The position numbers and the translations under genes were made by a program. Of a stretch of 13,202 bases of DNA, positions 8,966 through 13,202 are shown piece by piece. Below the pieces are notes generated by a model, which was not told the DNA's origin, ran no database searches, and saw only the letters and a list, made by a program, of their open reading frames with translations. Source of the DNA: Clostridiales bacterium (GTDB lineage: Bacteria > Bacillota_A > Clostridia > Oscillospirales > Oscillospiraceae); NCBI GenBank assembly GCA_022777455.1, contig JALFGI010000220.1, positions 1 through 13,202 on the forward strand. The letters are read 5' to 3'. Each line of letters starts with the position of its first letter. Position 1 is the first letter of the stretch.

Positions 8966-11114
8966 AAACGGGTATTCCGTCCTTCGGCTGGCAGTGGGAG
9001 GAGGACAGTCTGTCACGGTGGTTGGAACCATCCCCTTACCTGCAGTTGGAGAACAGCTGATGGTTACAGGGCGCTGGAGTAACCACTCCAGCTATGGCAA
9101 GCAGTTTGAGGCGGAATTTTTGGAACGGATGATGCCCCAATCCTCTTCGGAAATACTTGCATACCTGTCCAGCAGGATTATTAAAGGCATCGGGCCAAAA
9201 ACAGCTGCCAGGATTGTGCAGCATTTTGGTGATGAAACGCTGCTTGTGATGGAGCGGGAACCCCAGCGCCTGGCAGAGGTTCCAGGTATTTCCCGGGAAA
9301 AGGCACTCACCATTGGAGAGGAATTCCGACTTCAGGTTGGAATGCGCCAGCTAATGGAGTTTTTTGCCGCACATCATCTGCCGGCGGAGCTGGCGGTGCG
9401 AACCTATAAGATTTACGGTGACAGTACATTGGATTTACTTTACGAGGATCCGTATCTTCTGATGGACGAGGGGCTGGACGCCTCCTTTGGTGCGGTGGAC
9501 CGATTCGCCATTGAGCTGGGCGTGGCCGGAGATGATCCCAGACGCGTGGAAGCGGGGCTGCTGTTTGAGCTGACTTACAATCTGTCTGCGGGTCATAGCT
9601 TCCTGCCGGAGGAAAAACTGAAAGCAGCGACGGCCCAACTTCTCTCCGTGGATGCAGAAACAGTTCAACAGGGGATTATTCGGGCGCAGGAAGCCGAACG
9701 GATTATCCCGGATTCTCTGGCCGGGATCCGGGTGGATTATCTGCCGCAGCTTCGTGAGGCAGAGTGTTACTGCGCCAGAAGACTTTTGGAGTTTGCATCC
9801 AGCTCTTTTCCGGAGAGAAAAGATTTGGATGTCCTGTTGCGCCGGGTGGCTTCCGAGAGTGGATTGAATTACTCCGGGCAGCAGGAGCAAGCCATTCGGG
9901 AAGCGGTTACCTCCGGCTTGCTGATTATCACCGGAGGCCCCGGTACCGGCAAGACGACGGTACTGCGGGGGATTCTGAACCTGCTGGGTGAAATGCAGCT
10001 GCGGGTTCTTTTGGCGGCTCCTACCGGACGTGCAGCAAAACGGTTGACGGAGGTAACAGGGGAGGAAGCTTCCACCATTCATCGCCTTCTTGAGGCGGGA
10101 ATTGACCAGGCAACCGGGAAAATGGTTTTTGCCAAGGATGAGGACAACCTTCTGAAATGTGATGCAGTCATTGTGGATGAAATGTCCATGGTGGATGTTC
10201 TGCTGCTTTCCAGTCTGATGAGGGCAATTCCCAGCGGAAAGCGATTGATTCTTGTGGGTGATCCGGATCAGCTTCCGCCGGTTGGCCCGGGATTTCCTTT
10301 CAGTGATATGCTCCGCAGTGGAGTTCTTCCCACGGTACGGTTGACTGAAATTTTCAGGCAGGCACAGCAGAGCCTGATCGTTATGAATGCACACCGGGTC
10401 AATGGCGGTCAGATGCCGGAATTGAAAACCGTCACCAGTGATTTCTTTTTTATGCGCAGAAATACCGAGGAGAGTGTCACGCAGTTGATCCGGGACCTGT
10501 GTACTACCCGGCTTCCCAAGAATATGGGCATCCAGCCTTCTGAAATCCAGGTACTTTCGCCTACCCGAAAGGGTGGTGTCGGGACGGCAGCGCTGAATAA
10601 AATGCTTCAAGCCGCACTGAACCCTGCAGCACCGGAGAAAAAGGAGAAGGCTTATGGAGAGATTATTTTCCGGGAAGGCGACCGGGTGATGCAAATCAGA
10701 AACAACTATGATATAATGTGGAAGAAAACCGACGGGAGTGCGGTAGGTACCGGCATTTTCAACGGAGATGTGGGTACTATTGCAAAGATTGACCTCAATG
10801 AAGAAATGATCCGGGTGGTGTTCGATGATCGGGAGGCGGAGTATGATTTTACGCAGCTCGGTGAACTTGAACCGGCCTATGCCATCACGGTACATAAGAG
10901 TCAGGGCAGCGAATACAGAGCTGTGATTCTCACCGCATGGAATGGTTCGCAATATCTCCTGAGCAGGAGTATTCTGTATACCGCGATCACAAGGGCAAGA
11001 GAATTGCTGATTATTGTCGGCAGGGAGGAAACAATTGCTGTGATGACCGAAAACGCAAAAAGAAACCGGCGGTACACCGGTTTGAAGCTGCGGCTCCAGG
11101 AAAGAACCACATGA
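8871..11114 (+). CDS. recD2: RecD2-type superfamily 1 DNA helicase
   Basis: 747 residues from MPDPEQERKK. This family unwinds DNA 5' to 3' without RecBC and acts in replication-fork repair. The N-terminal OB-like part (LQGTISAVVYQNYENGYSVL) is followed by helix-hairpin-helix units (about 100-120, IIKGIGPKTAARI, and 131-150, LAEVPGISREKA). The motor has SGQQEQAI (335-342), Walker A GGPGTGKT (355-362), APTGRAAKRL (383-392), Walker B VIVDEMSM (433-440), LVGDPDQLPPVGPG (461-474), LTEIFRQ (491-497), AITVHKSQGSEY (671-682) and LYTAITRAR (702-710). All key motifs are intact. Start is uncertain: TTG 8832, ATG 8871 and ATG 8916 are all in frame; the homologous region begins at LQGT, so all fit. All three overlap the small upstream gene. 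The stop overlaps the comF ATG. Confidence 0.95.
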   Translation: MPDPEQERKKLTEQEMEILQGTISAVVYQNYENGYSVLRLAVGGGQSVTVVGTIPLPAVGEQLMVTGRWSNHSSYGKQFEAEFLERMMPQSSSEILAYLSSRIIKGIGPKTAARIVQHFGDETLLVMEREPQRLAEVPGISREKALTIGEEFRLQVGMRQLMEFFAAHHLPAELAVRTYKIYGDSTLDLLYEDPYLLMDEGLDASFGAVDRFAIELGVAGDDPRRVEAGLLFELTYNLSAGHSFLPEEKLKAATAQLLSVDAETVQQGIIRAQEAERIIPDSLAGIRVDYLPQLREAECYCARRLLEFASSSFPERKDLDVLLRRVASESGLNYSGQQEQAIREAVTSGLLIITGGPGTGKTTVLRGILNLLGEMQLRVLLAAPTGRAAKRLTEVTGEEASTIHRLLEAGIDQATGKMVFAKDEDNLLKCDAVIVDEMSMVDVLLLSSLMRAIPSGKRLILVGDPDQLPPVGPGFPFSDMLRSGVLPTVRLTEIFRQAQQSLIVMNAHRVNGGQMPELKTVTSDFFFMRRNTEESVTQLIRDLCTTRLPKNMGIQPSEIQVLSPTRKGGVGTAALNKMLQAALNPAAPEKKEKAYGEIIFREGDRVMQIRNNYDIMWKKTDGSAVGTGIFNGDVGTIAKIDLNEEMIRVVFDDREAEYDFTQLGELEPAYAITVHKSQGSEYRAVILTAWNGSQYLLSRSILYTAITRARELLIIVGREETIAVMTENAKRNRRYTGLKLRLQERTT

Positions 11115-11797
11115 GAAGGGTACTGTATTGGGTCAGGAGTATCCTCTTTCCCAGGCGTTGTATGCTCTGCCGTCGTTTTCTGGTAAAACAGGAGGCCAAT
11201 ATGTGCCATCACTGCCGCACATCGGCACCGGAATACCCCTTTGGGGCGCGAAAGCCAGATCCTGCAGGAAAAAATGACCGTCATTTTCTTGACAGTTTCA
11301 CCGCTGTCTGGTACTATGAGGAAGATGTCCGCAGAAGCATACTGCGGTATAAGTTCCGAAAAGCGGTGCATCTGGCACCAAAATTCGGTGCGCTTCTTGC
11401 GATGAAGCTGCTGGAGCAGGGGCCCGAACAGATTGATGTGCTGACCTGGGTTCCGGTAAGTACCCTTCGTCGGTTACGTCGAGGATATGACCAATGCGAG
11501 CTTTTGGCAAAGGCTGTAGGGGAGGAGTTGGGTGTTCCGCAGAAGAAAGCATTGCGGAAGATTCGCAACAACCCGCCTCAGTCCGGCCTTACGTCCGTTT
11601 CAGCCCGGAAAGCAAATGTTCTGGGCGCTTACAAAGTAGTTAAGAATATTGATCTTCAGGGAAAGCGTGTTCTGCTGCTGGATGATATCTACACTACCGG
11701 GGCGACCATGAACGAATGTGCCCGAGTGCTGCTGACTGCGGGAGCGAAGGAAGTACACGGAGCTGCCATTGCGGTGGTTCGACATCAGAAAAAATAA
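11111..11797 (+). CDS. comF: ComF family phosphoribosyltransferase-like protein
   Basis: 228 residues, typical of ComF/ComFC. The ATG at 11111 overlaps the recD2 stop as ATGA; the frame is open further upstream but that would lie inside recD2. An N-terminal Cys4 zinc ribbon is visible (C17, C20, C32, C35). Further family marks are YKFRKAVHLAP (80-90), RGYDQCELLAKA (124-135), NPPQSGLTSVSARKANVLGAY (154-174) and the PRPP-binding loop VLLLDDIYTTGATM (187-200). In Bacillus and others ComFC takes part in DNA uptake during competence, and some members act in DNA processing after uptake or recombination; no nucleotide substrate is established. Pairing with a helicase fits a DNA-handling role. Its presence alone does not show that the organism is competent. 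Confidence 0.93.
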   Translation: MRRVLYWVRSILFPRRCMLCRRFLVKQEANMCHHCRTSAPEYPFGARKPDPAGKNDRHFLDSFTAVWYYEEDVRRSILRYKFRKAVHLAPKFGALLAMKLLEQGPEQIDVLTWVPVSTLRRLRRGYDQCELLAKAVGEELGVPQKKALRKIRNNPPQSGLTSVSARKANVLGAYKVVKNIDLQGKRVLLLDDIYTTGATMNECARVLLTAGAKEVHGAAIAVVRHQKK

Positions 11798-11814
11798 CCA
11801 AGTGGGTGAATGAT

Positions 11815-12858
11815 ATGCAGTTGTTTTCCAATGACCTGGGTGTTGACCTGGGTACATCCAATGTTTTGATTTATGCGGACGGCAAAGGCCTTGTTGTTCG
11901 TGAGCCTGCGGTGGTTGCGTTGGACCGCAACACCGGCAAGATTCTGCAGGTTGGCGCAGCGGCACGGAATATGCTGAACCGTACGCCTGGTAATGTTGTG
12001 GCCATGCGGCCACTGCGGGAAGGCATCATCTCCGACCACGAGATGACTGTTCGTATGCTTCAGGAGATGTTTAAGACGGCCACGAAGGCTTCCGTGTTCA
12101 CACTAAAGCCTCGTGTTGTTATCAGTGTTCCCAGCGGCGTCAGTGAAGTGGAAGAGCGCAGCGTCATCAACGCTGCCATCGAGGCTGGTGCCCGACGGGT
12201 GTTCCTGATTGAAGAGCCGCTGGCTGCCGGATTGGGTGCCGGTTTGGACCTGAAGGATGCCACCGGACATATGGTTGTGGATATTGGCGGCGGTACAACG
12301 GATATTGCTGTTCTGAGTATGAACAGTGTCGCGGTATCGTCCTCTCTGAAGGTAGCTGGTGATTTCTTTGATGAAGCCATTGCCCGTTATGTCCGTCGTC
12401 AGTACGGCGTGGTGATCGGACAGGTCACAGCCGAAGAGGTTAAAATTCAAATCGGTCAGGTGTATCCCCGACAGGAAGAGATGAGCATGAATGTCAAGGG
12501 CAGAGATTCCAAGACCGGCATGCCCAAGACGGTTACCTTGACATCCACGGAAATTTATGAGGTGCTCCGCCGTCCTGCACGGCAGATTGCCGATGAGGTG
12601 CTCGCTGTCCTGGAGCAGACAAGCCCTGAGTTGGTCAGTGATATTTCCGAAAGTGGTATTACCCTTACCGGCGGATGCAGTCAGGTTTGGGGATTTTGTG
12701 AACTGCTTATTGAGCGTACGGGTATTTCCTGCATTCTGGCGGATGATCCGGACTCCTGCACTGCCTACGGCTGCGGAAAGAGCCTTGCCTGGATTAACCG
12801 TATGCAGGAAGGGCCCATCAACATTGCCCGCCGCCGCATGATGCGCAGCAACTATTAA
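11815..12858 (+). CDS. mreB: Divergent MreB-family actin-like protein
   Basis: 347 residues from MQLFSNDLGV (ATG 11815, GGGTGA upstream, 17 bp after comF). MreB proteins polymerise under the membrane and guide cell-wall synthesis in rods. The actin fold motifs are phosphate 1 GVDLGTSNVLIY (9-20), IEEPLAAGLGAGLD (132-145) with the presumed catalytic Glu, phosphate 2 VVDIGGGTTDIAVLS (154-168) and the adenosine region LTGGCSQVWGF (284-294). The last differs from the usual TGGGALLRG, and the N-terminal TPGNVVAMRPLREGIISD is standard. The C-terminal tail is basic (ARRRMMRSNY). No mreC or mreD follows; a terminator does. It may be one of several MreB/Mbl paralogues and could be a variant rather than the main copy, so the symbol is a family assignment. 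Confidence 0.88.
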   Translation: MQLFSNDLGVDLGTSNVLIYADGKGLVVREPAVVALDRNTGKILQVGAAARNMLNRTPGNVVAMRPLREGIISDHEMTVRMLQEMFKTATKASVFTLKPRVVISVPSGVSEVEERSVINAAIEAGARRVFLIEEPLAAGLGAGLDLKDATGHMVVDIGGGTTDIAVLSMNSVAVSSSLKVAGDFFDEAIARYVRRQYGVVIGQVTAEEVKIQIGQVYPRQEEMSMNVKGRDSKTGMPKTVTLTSTEIYEVLRRPARQIADEVLAVLEQTSPELVSDISESGITLTGGCSQVWGFCELLIERTGISCILADDPDSCTAYGCGKSLAWINRMQEGPINIARRRMMRSNY

Positions 12859-12883
12859 GCAAATTACAAATTAGTAGTAACAT

Positions 12884-12928
12884 AGAATGCCTCCGAACAG
12901 GTTCCTGATCTGTTCGGAGGCGTTCTTT
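12884..12928 (+). terminator. Rho-independent terminator after mreB
   Basis: A 17-bp stem (12884-12900 with 12910-12926, one G-U pair) with core GCCTCCGAACAG / CTGTTCGGAGGC and a 9-base loop begins 26 bp after the mreB stop. The 3' side leads into GTTCTTTAT, a short U-rich tail. It should end the recD2-comF-mreB transcript. The left arm is preceded by mixed sequence, so function in the opposite direction is less likely. Confidence 0.85.
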
Positions 12929-12990
12929 ATATGATTTTAGGTTATCGGCTTTAATAAGCAGGCCGTGAGAATGTTGTTTGAAGCATCAAC

Positions 12991-13202
12991 GGAACGGCGA
13001 AATACCTTCCCCCGGGGGGAAGGTGGCCCGGCGTAAGCCGGGGCGGATGAGGAACGGCGATGCAGTAGGACAGGGAATGCACCCAAATAAAACGGATAAA
13101 GGTTTCGGTTTCAACCATTTTTACGGAGTGCATAGGAATATTTTACTTTTCGCCGTTCCTCATCAGTCACCCAAATCGGTTCCGAAGTGCCGATTTGGGC
13201 GA
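12991..13202. repeat. Hairpin-rich composite intergenic repeat, cut by the window end
   Basis: GGAACGGCGA occurs at 12991-13000 and 13051-13060 as a direct repeat around a 50-bp segment, and again inverted near 13150-13159. GATGAGGAACGGCGA (13046-13060) has a perfect 15-bp inverted partner at 13150-13164. The 50-bp segment folds into two hairpins: CCTTCCCC/GGGGAAGG (13005-13023) and CCCGGC-GTAA-GCCGGG (13027-13042). After the inverted copy comes CATCAGTCAC and another hairpin at 13170-13199. From memory this style (C-rich hairpin, GGATGAGG, CCTCATCAGTCACC) is common between genes of gut Clostridia. No transposase is present. Confidence 0.65.
13170..13199. repeat. Perfect 10-bp inverted repeat at the right end
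   Basis: CCCAAATCGG (13170-13179) and CCGATTTGGG (13190-13199) are perfect inverted copies around the 10-base loop TTCCGAAGTG. No T run follows before the window ends, so it is not called a terminator. It is probably the loop-bearing part of the second module of the composite repeat. Confidence 0.75.

Larger units (their letters stand above)
12931..13202. other. Non-coding right end
   Basis: Beyond the mreB terminator I see no credible gene on either strand. The only open frame of note (12951-13133, minus) merely translates the repeat element. 12931-12990 shows no clear motif; the rest is the composite repeat described separately. The stretch 13061-13145 between the repeat arms is plain, AT-richer sequence without a recognisable RNA or promoter. 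Confidence 0.6.

Noticed and set aside
9435..10952. 505-residue open frame on the - strand opposite recD2
   Set aside because: recD2 has every helicase motif in order on the + strand, so this is a shadow frame.
12951..13133. 60-residue open frame on the - strand
   Set aside because: It is the translation of the hairpin-rich repeat element; no ribosome binding site and low-complexity Pro/Gly content.

Overview
The window looks like a piece of chromosome from an anaerobic Clostridia-type Firmicute, probably a gut member of the Oscillospirales/Ruminococcaceae group. This placement is inferred from the gene order, the AGGAGG-type ribosome binding sites, the protein resemblances and the repeat style at the right end. 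No rRNA or phylogenetic marker search was possible. Most of the window is housekeeping; I found no defence system, CRISPR array, transposase, phage gene, tRNA or rRNA.

Left end (2-847, + strand): the 3' part of a gene whose product has five Cys-containing units in an exact 123-bp (41-codon) register, followed by a less regular tail with two more CxxC pairs. It converges on the next operon, and a hairpin at 876-901 separates the two.

Centre (941-8329, - strand): a complete ten-gene F1Fo ATP synthase operon, read right to left as an AtpZ-like gene, atpI-like, atpB (a), atpE (c), atpF (b), atpH (delta), atpA (alpha), atpG (gamma), atpD (beta), atpC (epsilon). A good sigma-A-type promoter (TTGAAT, 17 bp, TATACT) lies just before the first gene. 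Several junctions overlap as ATGA, implying translational coupling. The c subunit carries two helix carboxylates (E33, E66) plus T67, T68 and Y71, which suggests Na+ coupling with a two-carboxylate site. The a subunit appears to have an extra hydrophobic hairpin between its conserved Arg helix and its last helix. The atpG-atpD gap holds a short heptanucleotide tandem repeat.

Right part (8606-12858, + strand, divergent from atp): a small unrecognised membrane protein whose end overlaps the start of recD2, then recD2 (helicase), comF (overlapping recD2 by ATGA) and a divergent mreB-family gene 17 bp further on. A strong hairpin terminator follows at 12884-12928. These four genes are so tightly spaced that they probably form one transcript.

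Right end (12931-13202): no credible gene. It holds a hairpin-rich, repeat-like segment in which GGAACGGCGA occurs twice directly and once inverted. It resembles the short composite intergenic repeats of gut Clostridia and runs off the window.
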